Source: a bacterium (GTDB taxonomy: Bacteria > Patescibacteriota > Gracilibacteria > BD1-5 > UBA6164). From it: a DNA stretch of 58,825 bases. The notes under the pieces were generated by a model. It was not told where the DNA came from. It saw only the letters and a list, made by a program, of their open reading frames with translations, and searched no databases. Position 1 is the first letter of the stretch; each line of letters begins with the position of its first letter. The translations under genes and the position numbers were made by a program. Below are positions 24,555-35,200 of this stretch, piece after piece. The DNA lies in assembly GCA_024635485.1 (NCBI GenBank), contig JAGXIV010000010.1, forward strand, positions 1 to 58,825, given 5' to 3'.

Positions 24555-25724
24555 ATGGTAGCACCAAAAGAAGAAGGCGTTAAAAAAACTCGGACTCCGA
24601 GAAAAACTGCAGTAAAAAAAGATTCTACAACTCTAGAATCAGTATCACACCTCGAAGAGGTAAACGCTCGACATATTGATGAAAATACGAGGGAAATTAA
24701 AAGCAACTCAAGTATGCTTCATCTCCTCTATGGAGTAATAATTCTCCTTATGCTCATCATTGCTGGTTTAGCTTTTTATGTATGAACTATGATGGGGAAT
24801 AATAGTTCTTGAGCAACAGCAGTAACATCAAATGAAGACATAGAAGTAGTAATCTATGATGATGATAGATGTACAGACTGTCAAACTGATACTATTGCAG
24901 CTCAGCTCAAAGCACTTCCATTTCTATCTGGAGCGACATTTATACAAAAAGAATTTAGTGAACCAGGAGTATCAGACTATCTTAAAGAGAATAATATTAC
25001 TCTTCTCCCTGCCATTACTTTTAATACTAATTCTATTGCTGGAGGAACAGATATTACAAACTATCTTAGCGTACTTCCAGATGAAAACTATACTCTCGCA
25101 CTTCCAGCTGAGTTTGACCCATTTGCGACACGAAGTACAAAAGGATTTCTCGAACTCTGAGATAAACAAGCTGTTGTAGAAACAATCAAAACTGATGGAT
25201 ATATTAATGGAAATCCTGATGCTCAAATAACTTGGATAGAATATAGTGATGTACAATGTCCATTTTGTGCTAAACTGCATAACGATGGAACTCCAGATGC
25301 TATCAGTGAAAAATATGGAGATGATATAAATATCGTATTCCAACATTTCCCTCTTGATTTTCATGCTCAAGCTCAAAAAGGAGCAGAAGGTCTTGAATGT
25401 ATTGCAGAACAAAATGAAGATGTACTTTATACAGTTATATCTGAGATTTATACGAAATATTCTAATCAAGATGTAACCATTCCATGACTTATAGAAATAG
25501 CAGGAAATAATGCAATTAATACTGAAGAACTTCAATCTTGTATCGATTCAGGAAAATATGCAGATAAGGTAAAAGCTCAAATGGCTCGTGGTCAGGAATC
25601 ATTTGGAATTACAGGAACTCCTGGTAATATTATAATAAATAATGCTACTGGTGAATATGAAGTAATTTCAGGAGCATATCCTGCAAGTGCTTTTGAAGCA
25701 GTAATAGATAAAATGTTAGAGTAA
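24555..25724 (+). CDS. membrane-anchored DsbA-like thiol-disulfide protein
   Basis: 389 residues. N-terminal cytoplasmic basic stretch, a transmembrane helix at about residues 57-78 (LLYGVIILLMLIIAGLAFYV), a thioredoxin-like domain with CTDC (Cys106/Cys109), then a second DsbA/thioredoxin-like domain with CPFC (Cys235/Cys238) and the cis-Pro segment FGITGTPG near 355. The protein is thus a tandem redox protein facing outwards, able to form or shuffle disulfides in exported proteins. The first ATG follows an AT-rich leader with no SD. Stand-alone gene with its own terminator. Confidence 0.82.
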
Positions 25725-25736
25725 TAACTCACTCAT

Positions 25737-25770
25737 AAAAAAACCTTCACATTTAGTGAAGGTTTTTTTT
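25737..25770. terminator. terminator between DsbA-like gene and era
   Basis: The hairpin aaccttcac/gtgaaggtt has an A-run before and T8 after, so it serves the convergent genes on both strands. Confidence 0.88.
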
Positions 25771-25783
25771 ATTTATTTAATAT

Positions 25784-26686
25784 TTATTGATTGAGCATCT
25801 TATTCACGAATCATTCATCCTTTCTCCAGTTCTTTTTCACTTTGACTCTGAGGGTCAAAAATACTTTTTGACCAAATATTTCTTCGAGTTCTTTTCTTGC
25901 TGCTGTAGCAATTTTGGTTATAAGTGAACCATTTTTCCCTATAATGATATATTTCTGAGAATCTGATTCGGTATAGACGTAACTTGATATTTTTTTGAGT
26001 CACTTTTCTGTATCTTCTATTTCTTCTACTGCAACAAATATACTATGAGGAAGTTCTTCTTTCAGCTCCATAAAGAGTTTTTCTCGAATGATTTCAGAAA
26101 TTCTAAAATAAATATTTTGCTTGGTATAATAATCTTCAGAGAAAAGCATTGGTCCAACTTCTAGATGATCTTTGATAGATTCAACAAGTGGTTTAAATCC
26201 AGTAAAATCAAAACTCGAAATTTGGAATATATTTTCTCATTCAGGTATTTGTATAACAGCTTGTAAATCTAGCTTGGTATACACTGTAAAAACTGGCTTT
26301 TGAACTTTTTGCATTATGTCATCTATGTATTCTTCTTCTGCTCCTCTTGGCCTTGAGCTATCAACGAAATAGAGAACCATATCAGCATCATTGAGACTTG
26401 AGAGTGCTTGAGAATTTACTTGTTCATTAAATTTTTTTTGAGATTCATGTATTCATGGAGTATCAAAAAATATAATTTGAGCCTCTTCATCATTATAGAT
26501 TGCTAATATCTTGTTTCGAGTCGTTTGAGGAATATGACTCGTAATAGCAATTTTTTCCCCAATAAGCGTATTAATAAAGGGAGATTTCCCTACATTTGGA
26601 CGTCCTACAATAGCAACATACCCAACTTTTTTACTTCATAGGTCTGTTGTATTATCTAGGATGTCTTGTAAATTGAGTTCTTGCAT
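25784..26686 (-). CDS. era: GTPase Era
   Basis: 300 residues. Binds 16S rRNA and aids 30S assembly. P-loop [12 protein letters not shown] (residues 28-39), the IPQTTRNK switch I with its Thr, switch II DTPG, G4 TKLD, and a C-terminal KH domain ending in an [20 protein letters not shown] segment and an NKMLNQ tail. The canonical GKST is GKSP here: residue 36 is proline, although the Ser that ligands Mg2+ remains. Its promoter faces that of rpsF in the 26687-26757 gap. Confidence 0.95.
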
Positions 26687-26752
26687 AGGTACAGTAATTT
26701 ATAAAGCATATAAATTAATACTCTCCAATTTTTTACACATGTCAATTTTCTT

Positions 26753-26780
26753 TTGACAATCAGGTCCAATTCTATACAAT
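26753..26780 (+). promoter_or_regulatory. promoter of rpsF-ssb-rpsR
   Basis: Perfect -35 TTGACA at 26753-26758, 16-base spacer, -10 TACAAT at 26775-26780. Leader of about 70 bases before the rpsF ATG. Confidence 0.75.
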
Positions 26781-26857
26781 TCGCTTGCTTTTTCATAAAG
26801 CATATTTTATATCCTTCTTTGTGCTTCAGATACAAAGATGTAATCCATAGGAACTAT

Positions 26858-27145
26858 ATGACAAACTATGAATGTATGATGATTCTTAATCCTACTGTAG
26901 GAGAAGAAGCAATCACTAGCAGTATTGATGCTGTTAAAAAAGCGCTCACTGATGTGGGAGCAACTCTTGGAAAAGAGGACGTATGGGGAGAAAAGAAAAT
27001 GGCATACAAAATCAAGAGTTCAGATACTGGATACTATATCCTCCTTAAGCTTGAAATTGATGGGAAAAATCTTAAAGGTCTTACTACAAATATGAATCTC
27101 GATAAAAATCTATGGAGATATATGTTCGTTAATCTTGATGCTTAA
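26858..27145 (+). CDS. rpsF: 30S ribosomal protein S6
   Basis: 95 residues, MTNYECMMILNPTVGEEAIT start and a MAYKIKSSDTGYYILLKLEI core as in bS6, binding the S18 partner in the central 16S domain. The start is the ATG at 26858; a long in-frame extension upstream (to 26753) would overlap the promoter and is rejected. No UGA codon is used. Genes rpsF, ssb and rpsR are in the universal order. Confidence 0.97.
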   Translation: MTNYECMMILNPTVGEEAITSSIDAVKKALTDVGATLGKEDVWGEKKMAYKIKSSDTGYYILLKLEIDGKNLKGLTTNMNLDKNLWRYMFVNLDA

Positions 27146-27162
27146 TTCATTACTCACGACCC

Positions 27163-27570
27163 ATGAGAACTATAAATAAAGTCATCCTTATCGGAAATGT
27201 GACTCGAGACCCTCTCGTGAAAACAACTGATAATACTAAAAAAATTGCGATGTTTACTATCGCTACAAATAGATACTATAAGACCAGTGATGGACAGGAA
27301 AAATCAGAAGCTGAGTTTCACAATTGTGTTGCTTGGGGAGCGCTTGCAGAACGAGTAGAACAATTTCTTACAAAGGGGAAACTTGTATACATCGAAGGAA
27401 GACTCAAAACAAGAATCATTGATAAAGACGGTGGAGAAAGAATCTATAAAACAGAAGTTGTAGCTGGAAATATAATATTTCTCAATAAGAAAAGTGATTT
27501 TGATGATATCTCATCAGAAGAAACTGACTCTATTGATATGCTCGATGACCTTGATGATGATAGATTTTAA
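27163..27570 (+). CDS. ssb: single-stranded DNA-binding protein
   Basis: 135 residues. N-terminal OB fold: INKVILIGNVTRDPLVKT, FTIATNRYY, HNCVAWGALAERVEQFLTKG and VYIEGRL, all diagnostic for SSB. The acidic tail (DMLDDLDDDRF) replaces the usual DDDIPF partner-binding tip but keeps the acidic, aromatic-ending character. No UGA codon. 17 bases after rpsF and 56 before rpsR; cotranscribed with both. Confidence 0.97.
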   Translation: MRTINKVILIGNVTRDPLVKTTDNTKKIAMFTIATNRYYKTSDGQEKSEAEFHNCVAWGALAERVEQFLTKGKLVYIEGRLKTRIIDKDGGERIYKTEVVAGNIIFLNKKSDFDDISSEETDSIDMLDDLDDDRF

Positions 27571-27626
27571 TCACTCACAATTTTCCGATTTAGGAAATAA
27601 AAAATATATATTTTAATACTGCAACT

Positions 27627-27851
27627 ATGGCAATTGAAAAAAAAGCATGTCCTCTTGAAGGCATCACAATAGACTACAAAGATGTAGAACTTCTCAAAAA
27701 ATATACAACGAAGTTCGGTAAAATTGTACCTCGATATTACAGCTGAGTTTCTCTTAAAAACCAAAAGAAACTTTCTCAAGCAATTAAACGAGCAAGAATT
27801 ATGGCTCTTCTCCCATTTGTGAAATCATTTGATCCTAACTTAGAAGGGTAA
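27627..27851 (+). CDS. rpsR: 30S ribosomal protein S18
   Basis: 74 residues with the bS18 core: IDYKDVELLKKYTTKFGKIV, PRYYSGVSLKNQKKLSQAIK and RARIMALLPF. One glycine (PRYYSG) is a UGA codon. The N-terminal Cys is single, so no zinc site is retained. Last gene of the rpsF operon, followed by a terminator. Confidence 0.97.
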
Positions 27852-27863
27852 TCCGCTTTAAGT

Positions 27864-27895
27864 AAAAAAACCTCAATTTTATAATTGAGGTTTTT
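27864..27895 (+). terminator. terminator of rpsF operon
   Basis: The hairpin cctcaatttt/ataattgagg (27871-27890) with an A7 run before and T5 after; it touches the stop of the next minus-strand gene and may serve both. Confidence 0.85.
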
Positions 27896-27896
27896 A

Positions 27897-28391
27897 TTAA
27901 TCTGAAAATGGTACAGCATCAAGTGGTTCAGCTAAGCCAGAAAATGGAAGATCCTCTCACATTTGTTGAAAATATTCTGCTTCAATTAAGAGAAAGTATC
28001 TTAGGTATAATTTTGGATACATTTTCCAGTCAGAAAAATCTGATTTAACAAATCTTACAAGTATATCATGAAATGAAAGTCAGTCTAAGATTGAATTATC
28101 TGATATATTTAATGTAGCCTCTAATTCCATCCATCAATATTTTTCAGCATTCAGTCTAAAACTTTGTAGCTTTTTAAATTCATTTTTAGTTAATATTGAA
28201 TTTTCTTGAGATAAAACTATATCTTCAATATCTTCAGGAAGCATAAAAATATCTGAAATTTTTTCACGGGCGATAACTCAAACTCTTTGAGAACATTCTC
28301 AGAATGTATCTTCTAGAAGTGGGGCACAATCTTCAGTTTCAAAGAGTATCATCATTCAATCATAGCTATGTTGTTGCGATAAGTCGAGCAT
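27897..28391 (-). CDS. unknown protein, 164 aa
   Basis: Not recognised. Acidic and probably helical, no membrane segment or signal peptide. Sequence traits are the N-terminal HSYDGMMILFETEDCAPLLE, a central LTKNEFKKLQSFRLNAEKYG helix and a hydrophobic C-terminal block YLRYFLLIEAEYFQQMGEDL. Six UGA codons are needed for it to be open, so it is a native code-25 gene. It lies head-to-tail with the 82-aa gene upstream (15 bases apart), so the two form one transcript. Confidence 0.6.
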
Positions 28392-28406
28392 AAATTTTTA
28401 TTTGAA

Positions 28407-28655
28407 TTAATTTTTCTTTCTTTTTTCTTCTATATAATAAGTCATTTTTATTATTTCTTCTGATACATTTCTTACTTGATCTAAGAGTGTTTGTATTTGT
28501 TCATCACAAGTCACCGTTTCATGACATTCTTGAAGTATATCTTTGACTTGTTGCTGCATCGTTAAGATTGATATCATTGCCGCGATTACTTGAGAATTCT
28601 CAAAATCATCTCTTTTTTCTCGAGCACCAGCTATATTTACAACATTATCTCACAT
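28407..28655 (-). CDS. unknown small protein, 82 aa
   Basis: Not recognised. Fully helical appearance: a short N-terminal NIAGAREKRDDFENSQVIAA helix, a glutamine-rich middle TMQQQVKDILQECHETV and a basic C-terminal end MTYYIEEKRKKN. The second codon is UGA (M-G-D-N). Two cysteines. Downstream it is followed by the 164-aa unknown after a 15-base gap, so function is probably shared. No membrane segment. Confidence 0.55.
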
Positions 28656-28724
28656 AGAATTTAAACTAAAATTTAATTATTTCTCATAATTTAATGAATT
28701 AGTCAATTTTTACAAATCTTTTTC

Positions 28725-28752
28725 TTGCATTTGGGCATTTTATCCCTATAAT
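28725..28752 (+). promoter_or_regulatory. typA promoter
   Basis: -35 TTGCAT at 28725-28730, 16-base spacer, -10 TATAAT (perfect) at 28747-28752, about 59 bases upstream of the typA ATG. Confidence 0.75.
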
Positions 28753-28810
28753 CCACGCGGTTTAGAAACTCTCAAAAAGCTGGGAGTATTTATTTTTTAT
28801 ATTTACCTGT

Positions 28811-30616
28811 ATGTCATTTAGAAATATTGCGATAATTGCCCATGTAGATCACGGAAAAACTACACTAGTAGACGAACTTCTGAAAGCTGCTGATGGATTT
28901 GATACTCGAGTTGGAATTGCTGAACGAGCCATGGATTCAAACGCTCAAGAACAAGAAAGAGGTATTACTATTTATGCGAAGAATACTTCGATTAATTATA
29001 AAGGAAATAAAATCAACATCGTTGATACTCCTGGTCATGCTGACTTTGGTTCTGAAGTAGAACGAGTACTGAGAACCGTAGATTCTGTATGTCTTGTCGT
29101 TGATGCGTATGAAGGACCTATGCCTCAAACAAAATTTGTACTCAAAAAATCACTTGAACTCGGTCTTCACCCTATTATTGTTCTCAATAAAATGGATAAA
29201 CCTTCAGCAAGAGCTGATTGGGTTATTGACCAACTTTTTGACTTATTTGTACAACTAGGAGGTTCTGACGAACAATTAGAAAACCTCAATAATCCTGTAT
29301 ATGCAATTGCTCGAGAAGGTCTCGCTTGGACGAATGATCATCCAGAACAAAAAGATATCACTCCTCTTCTTGATTACATCATGCAACATGTTCCTGAGGC
29401 TAAAAATGATGAAACAGCTCCACTCAAGATGCAAATAGCAAATCTTGGATATGATAACTTCTTAGGAAGACTTGGAATTGGTCGAGTATATGACGGTATT
29501 GTAAAAGTTGGTCAAGAAGTTGTTGTTACTTCAAATGAAGGAAAACAAAGAAAATGAAAAATTACAGATATTCTCACAAATAATGGACTAGAAAAAGTAA
29601 AAGCTACTGAAGCATTTGCTGGTGATATTATCACTATTGCAGGTATTCCAGATATTTTCGTTGGTGAAACAATCGCAGCAAATGCTGATGTTGAACAAAT
29701 GCCACCTATTACTATTGACGAACCAACACTAAAAATGGAATTCCTCGTAAATAATTCTCCATTTGCAGGACGAGAAGGAAAATTCGTAACGTCACGACAA
29801 ATCAGAGATAGACTTGAAAAAGAACTTGAAACCAATGTTGGACTTAAAATCGATTTTGAAGAAGGTGATAATTATTCAGTGTCAGGAAGAGGTGAACTTC
29901 ATCTTTCAGTCCTTATAGAAACAATGAGACGAGAAGGTTTTGAACTTCAAGTTGGAGCTCCAGTCGTAATTATGCATGAAAAAGATGGGAAAAAACTTGA
30001 GCCTCTTGAACGAGTGAATATCTCAGTTCCAGCTACATCTGCTGGATCAGTTATTGCTGAACTTGGAAAAAGAAAAGGAGAAATGATAAATATGTTTGAT
30101 GAAAACGGGATTACAAATCTAGAATTCATGGTTCCAACTCGAGGACTTCTTGGTTTCAAATCAGAATTTACAACGATGACAAAAGGAGAAGGTCTTCTTT
30201 CATCAGCTTTTGAAGAATATGTTCCTCATAAAGGGAAAATTGAAAAAAGAGCACGAGGATCTATGATTTCTATGGAAAATGGAAATGCAATGGCATACTC
30301 AATCTTTAATCTTCAAGATAGAGGAACAATCTTCATTAAACCTCAAACTGAATTATACGAAGGAATGATTCTTGGAGAATCTTCAAAAGATCAAGATCTT
30401 GCAGTAAACGCAACAAAGAATAAAAAACTTACAAACGTTCGAGCATCTGGTACGGATGAAGCACTCAAGCTTACTCCACCAAAACTTATGTCTCTTGAAG
30501 AAGCTATCGACTATATCTCTAATGATGAATATGTTGAAGTTACTCCTCTCTCAGTAAGACTTCGAAAGAAATGGCTTACAGAAGGTGAAAGAAAAAGAAA
30601 TAAAAGTAATGGGTAA
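28811..30616 (+). CDS. typA: ribosome-associated GTPase TypA/BipA
   Basis: 601 residues, normal length. Translation GTPase of the EF-G group that binds the ribosome in stress. P-loop AHVDHGKTT (residues 10-18), switch I RGITI, DTPGHADF, NKMDKPSAR, then the domain II and EF-G-like V domain and the TypA-specific C-terminal domain (NVRASGTDEALKLTPP, SVRLRKKWLTEGERKR). Only one glycine is UGA (29555-29557), against dozens of GGN, fitting a highly expressed protein. Long 5' leader (58 bases after -10), no SD. Confidence 0.98.
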
Positions 30617-30623
30617 TTAGAAA

Positions 30624-30657
30624 TAAAAAAACTCTCCAAATATGGAGAGTTTTTTTT
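30624..30657 (+). terminator. typA terminator
   Basis: The hairpin actctccaaatatggagagt (30631-30650) with T7 after; the TTGAC of the next promoter starts right inside its tail. Confidence 0.88.
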
Positions 30658-30683
30658 GACACAAACTAATCTATAAATATACT
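30656..30683 (+). promoter_or_regulatory. promoter of the persulfide operon
   Basis: -35 TTGACA (perfect) at 30656-30661, 16-base spacer, -10 TATACT at 30678-30683; 31 bases to the regulator ATG. Confidence 0.75.
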
Positions 30684-30685
30684 CT

Positions 30686-30709
30686 ATATATTAACAAATA
30701 ATAATATAT
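30686..30709 (+). promoter_or_regulatory. candidate operator of the SqrR-like regulator
   Basis: Inverted repeat atatatta / taatatat with 8 bases between, just downstream of the -10, where a bound dimer would block transcription. The AT-rich base composition of the region weakens the case. Confidence 0.45.
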
Positions 30710-30713
30710 TAAT

Positions 30714-31001
30714 ATGTATAAAGAAATACTTCAAAAGTCTGGTGAGGTCAGCAAGATTATGGATATCTTGTCACACGAAAAGAGGCTTGCTATGCTCTGC
30801 CTATTAAGCGAAGGAGAAAAGAATATTGCTGAGTTAACTGAGCTTCTTGAGATCTCGCAGTCTTTGGTCAGCCAGTTTGCCCTGAAGATGAAGGACCAGA
30901 ATATTCTGGAGAGTCGAAAAGATGGAAAAGAAGTCTTTTACGCGGTAAAAGATAAAAAAATACAAGAGCTTATGTGAGCTCTCAAAAGTATATATTGCTA
31001 A
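30714..31001 (+). CDS. ArsR-family regulator of the SqrR/BigR (persulfide-sensing) type
   Basis: 95 residues, winged helix with recognition helix SQSLVSQFALKMKDQNIL and wing SRKDGKEVFYAV. It lacks the metal-site CxC motif of arsenic sensors. Instead it has one Cys in RLAMLCLLSEGEK (Cys29) and one as the last residue (SIYC, Cys95). That pair is at the positions of the two thiols of SqrR/BigR, which form a tetrasulfide bridge with persulfide and leave DNA. Followed by rhodanese and a persulfide dioxygenase, so a local repressor of sulfide detoxification. Codon use is richer in GC than neighbours (for example agcgaaggag, gaggtcagc), perhaps a later acquisition. Confidence 0.82.
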
Positions 31002-31009
31002 TACAACTT

Positions 31010-31495
31010 ATGAAAGAACAAATAATCCTCGACGTGCGAAGCCACGAAGAGTACAATCAAGAACACATCAAAGGTTCTATCGATATGCCACTCTCCTATA
31101 TAGAATCACGAGAAGAAAAAGTCGCAAAACTCCTGAAAGGGAAACAAGTCCTCATTATGTGTCGAACTGGATGAAGAGCGGAACTCGCTCTGCAAATACT
31201 CGCTCCACATGCTGAAATAGAGAGCCTTAAGGTGTATCCAGGTGGAATACTAAAATACAAAACTGAATATCCAGATGAAATAATGACTTGAAAAACGAGC
31301 ACTCGAATTCCGATTATGAGACAAGTACTTATTGCAGCAGGTTCGCTGGTACTTACATTTTTGTTACTTTGATATTTCATTAATCCAGCGTTCCTATTAT
31401 GAGTCATATTTGTGAGTGGATGACTCATGTTCTCAGGAATTTCTGGAAACTGCCTCATGGCAACAATACTCTGAAAAATGCCTTTTAATCAATAA
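31010..31495 (+). CDS. rhodanese with two-helix membrane domain (YgaP-like)
   Basis: 161 residues. Rhodanese domain at 1-100 with active loop CRTGGR (Cys51; the second of these glycines is UGA), which moves sulfane sulfur between persulfide and thiols. Then two membrane helices, QVLIAAGSLVLTFLLLGYF and PAFLLGVIFVSGGLMFSGIS, the latter followed by GNCLMATILGKMPFN, the DUF2892/YgaP signature. The start ATG follows the regulator stop by 8 bases; the upstream in-frame ATG overlapping the regulator is rejected because it lacks family match. Membrane persulfide handling fits the operon. Confidence 0.9.
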
Positions 31496-31506
31496 TATTA
31501 ATTACT

Positions 31507-32217
31507 ATGAAAAATACTATACTCTTTCGTCAACTTCTTGACTACGAAACCAATACCTATACTTATATCATTGCTGACGCTGATACACTTGAGGCAGTCA
31601 TCATAGACCCTGTCTACGAAATGGCAGACAGAGATGAGAAACTTATCAAGGAGCTTTGACTCACGGTGAAATATTTTCTTGATACGCATGTGCATGCCGA
31701 CCATATAACTGGAAGTTCTGAACTCAAAGAACGACTCGGAACTGGACAAATCTGAGTGGGAGAACAAAATAAAGGTATTTCACATAATGACCTCTTTCTC
31801 AAAGATGGAGAAATACTCACCGTTTGAAATATACACATAAAAGTACTCGAAACTGCTGGCCACACTGGTTGATGTGTCAGTTATGTGATAGATGATATGG
31901 TTTTTACTGGTGACCTCATATTTGTTAGAGGTTCAGGAAGAACAGATTTCCAATCTGGTTCAAACCAAAAAATGTTCTATAACGTGAGAGAAAGGATTTT
32001 TACCCTTCCTAATAGTACAAAAATATATCCTGGTCATGATTATAATGGAAATATGTCAAGTACCGTTGGGGAAGAAAAACTCTATAACCCAAGACTCAAA
32101 GAAGCAAATAACTATGAGGATTTTGAGACTATTATGAAGAATCTTAAACTTCCCTATCCAAAAAAACTCGAAGCCAGTCTTCCTGCGAATATGAAGTGTG
32201 GACATAGATGTGGATAA
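31507..32217 (+). CDS. persulfide dioxygenase-like (ETHE1/Blh-type) metallo-beta-lactamase protein
   Basis: 236 residues. Metal ligands of the ETHE1 family are all seen: THVHADH (residues about 60-66), GHTGG, FTGD, the RTDFQSGS segment and the PGHDYNGNMSST block that is specific for persulfide dioxygenases over other lactamase-fold enzymes. Oxidises persulfide to sulfite with oxygen; needs mononuclear iron in known relatives. A cysteine/histidine end (MKCGHRCG) is added. Twelve bases after the rhodanese stop. In this operon it would complete sulfane sulfur clearance; an oxygen-dependent enzyme here implies at least occasional oxygen exposure. Confidence 0.92.
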
Positions 32218-32248
32218 TAAAAAAAGAACTCATATGAGTTCTTTTTTT
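32218..32248. terminator. bidirectional terminator, persulfide operon / dnaE
   Basis: Palindromic hairpin aagaactcatatgagttctt with A-run left and T7 right, between convergent genes. Confidence 0.88.
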
Positions 32249-32249
32249 A

Positions 32250-35200
32250 TTATGCAATCGAGAGTTTTCACAGTGTATTTTCCTGCCAAAGCTTTAGTCA
32301 TTCAAGAGAACTTAGTGAAAACTTCGTATCTACTTCTTGTCCTTGGAGTAAAATATATATACTCACTATTCATGGTTCCTGACTTGCGAGAAAGTCTTTG
32401 AGTGCGTGAATTTGTTCTATTTTCGTTCCAGATGGTATCTCAAGTACAAATTTAGTGAGTACATCTGCATTGTCATTTTTTTCAGCTTTTTCGAATTTGT
32501 TCACCGCTATTTTTCATTCTAATTCATTTTCGAATTCTGGACTCTCTAGCTTTATATCATTTGAAATATTCTCAGATTCAGTTTCTTCATTTTGATTCTC
32601 AGTTTCTGTTTTATTATCTTCCACTGGAGTGAGCACAGGACTTTCTTTCACTAAAAAAGTTCTTTTATGTGAATCTAGGAGTCCCATATCTCTCGCTTGT
32701 TCTCGGACTTGTGTGACCGAAGCTGCGATAATACTTCGAACATAGAGATTTTTTCGTCAATAATCAAAATTTACTCAGAGCATTCATTCAGCTATGATTA
32801 TTTTTCCTATAGAAACAAGGTCTTTAAATTTATCATAATCCTTATTGAATATGGTCACTTCAAAATCATAATCAAATCCTTCACATGTCAGAAATAGCAT
32901 ATTTTTTCCAGTTTTCGTGATGACTTTTCTCATATCTATAATGACTCCAACAGCAGCAATTTGTTGTTTTTGAAGGTCTTCTTTAAATTTATCAGGATTT
33001 TCATCATGTTTAATTTTGAGTTCAGAGAGAGAAGCTTTGAGATTCTTTGTACTACGAGAGCGTCTTTGACAGTAGAGCTTGAGTGAATCAAGTGGATGAC
33101 CTGAAACCATATACCCAAGTACTTCTTTTTCACCAAAAAGTTTTTGTTCATAACTCAGTGGAGTCACTTCTTGGAGTTTGATACTATCATCAAAGTCAGA
33201 AAGTCCCGTGTCAAACATCCCCATTTGAGCTGATGATTCTTTTTTAAGTTCATTTTTTGAGGCTCTCACAATTTCATCAATATTACATAGAAGTGTGTTT
33301 CTCTCTCAAAATATATCCATAGCTCCTGCATAAATAAGAGCTTCGAGCGATTTTTTCCCTAATGTTTCTCTTCCACCACGTTTAATGAAGTCTTGCAAGT
33401 CAGCAAAGACTCACTCTTTTCTTGCAGCAAGAATTGCATCAATTGGTCCATCTCCGAGTCACTTAATGGCTTTTAATCCAAAACGGATGTGAGAATCATC
33501 AATATAGGTAAAATGCTTGAGAGATTCATTAATATCTGGTCTCATAATCTCGATTCCATTTTGCTGTGCTTCTCCAACTTCAAGCACGATTCTCTCCATG
33601 TTTTCTTCATCAGATGTCATCATTGAGGTCAGAAACTCTGTTCTGTAATGTGCTTTTAGGTAGGCTGTTTGATATGCAATAAGGGCATAACAGGCAGCGT
33701 GAGATTTATTAAATGAATAGTTGGCAGCAGGCTGAATCATTTCCTCATAAATATAGCGAGAAGTTTCAGGTTTATAGCCTTTAAAACTCGCTGACTTTGT
33801 AATAAATTCTTTTTTGAGAGCTTCAATGACATCGAGCTTCTTTTTTCAAACTCAACGTCGAAGAAGGTCTGCCTCTCCTAAAGAGAATCACGCCATATAT
33901 TGTACAATAAACATAAGTTGTTCTTGGTATACCGCAATACCATAACTCACATCAAGGATTCGTTTCAAGTCTTCTTCAAGTTTCCGTTTTTCTTCTTCTA
34001 TTTCTGTACCTGAATATTTTTTTTCTAAAATAGCTCTGAGATCATCGGTCATATACTTGATTTCCTCCCGACCAAATTTACGGTTGATATAGGTTGGGAT
34101 ATATGCCAAAGGACCTGGTCGATAGAGTGACACCATCGCGATGAGATCTTCAAAACTATCTGGAGCCAAATCTTTGAGGTATTTTCTCATACCATCAGAT
34201 TCAAATTGAAACACACCCGTAGTATCTCCATCGGCAAATATCTTGTAGACAGATTGGTCATCCATGGCAACATCGAGTATATTTACCTTTACACCTTTTG
34301 AAGACTCTATAATTCTCTGAGCACGTTGGATAATTGTGAGGTTTCGAAGTCAGAGGAAGTCCATCTTCAGAAGTCCAAGATCTTCGAGTGGATAAGCGCT
34401 ATATTGAGTTACTATAGCTGCAGCATCTTTTGGAGGATGAGCCAAAGCCGTAAAATTCGTCATAGCTTGTGGTGCAATAATCACCGCACAGGCATGCACT
34501 CAGAGTTGTCGAACATTTCACTCAATCTTGAGAGCATTGTCTATAATTTGCTTGTATTTTGGTCTGCTTCCATCATTATATGCTGCATTAAATTCTGGAG
34601 AATCTTCAAGTGCTCAGGTCAGTTTCGTTCCTGGTTTCTCTGGTATGAGTTTCACAAGTTCATTCATTTCAGAAAATGGAACTCACATCACCCTTCCTAC
34701 ATCCTTCACTGCAGCTCTTGCAGCAAATGTCCCAAAAGTACATATTTGAGCTACTCGGTCTGCTCCATATTTTTGTCGACAATATTCTACCACTCTGTCT
34801 CTTTCACTATCAGCAAAATCTGTATCTATATCAGGCATAGAGATACGAGCAGGATTCAAGAATCGTTCAAATAGTAGGTCATATTTAAGAGGATCGATGT
34901 CTGTTATTCCTGTCAAATATGCCATGAGACTCCCTGCCGCTGAACCTCTTCCAGGTCAAACTGGAATATCATTTTTGCGAGCCCAACCAATATAATCAGC
35001 TACAATAAGAAAATACGCATTAAATCACATCTCGTGTACTACTACTAGTTCATATTCAAGACGTTCTATTTGATCTTGTAATTCTTGTTCAAAGGAGGCA
35101 AGAATTTCTTTTTTTCTATTTGAATAATAGGTCAAAGAGAGATCTTTCAGTTCTTCAGGTGAAGTTTCTGTCAGTGCTTTTGAAAGTCACGGCATATCTG

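Noticed and set aside
26753-26857. N-terminal extension of rpsF starting at 26753
   Set aside because: It overlaps the promoter and has no counterpart in bS6; the ATG at 26858 gives the standard N-terminus.
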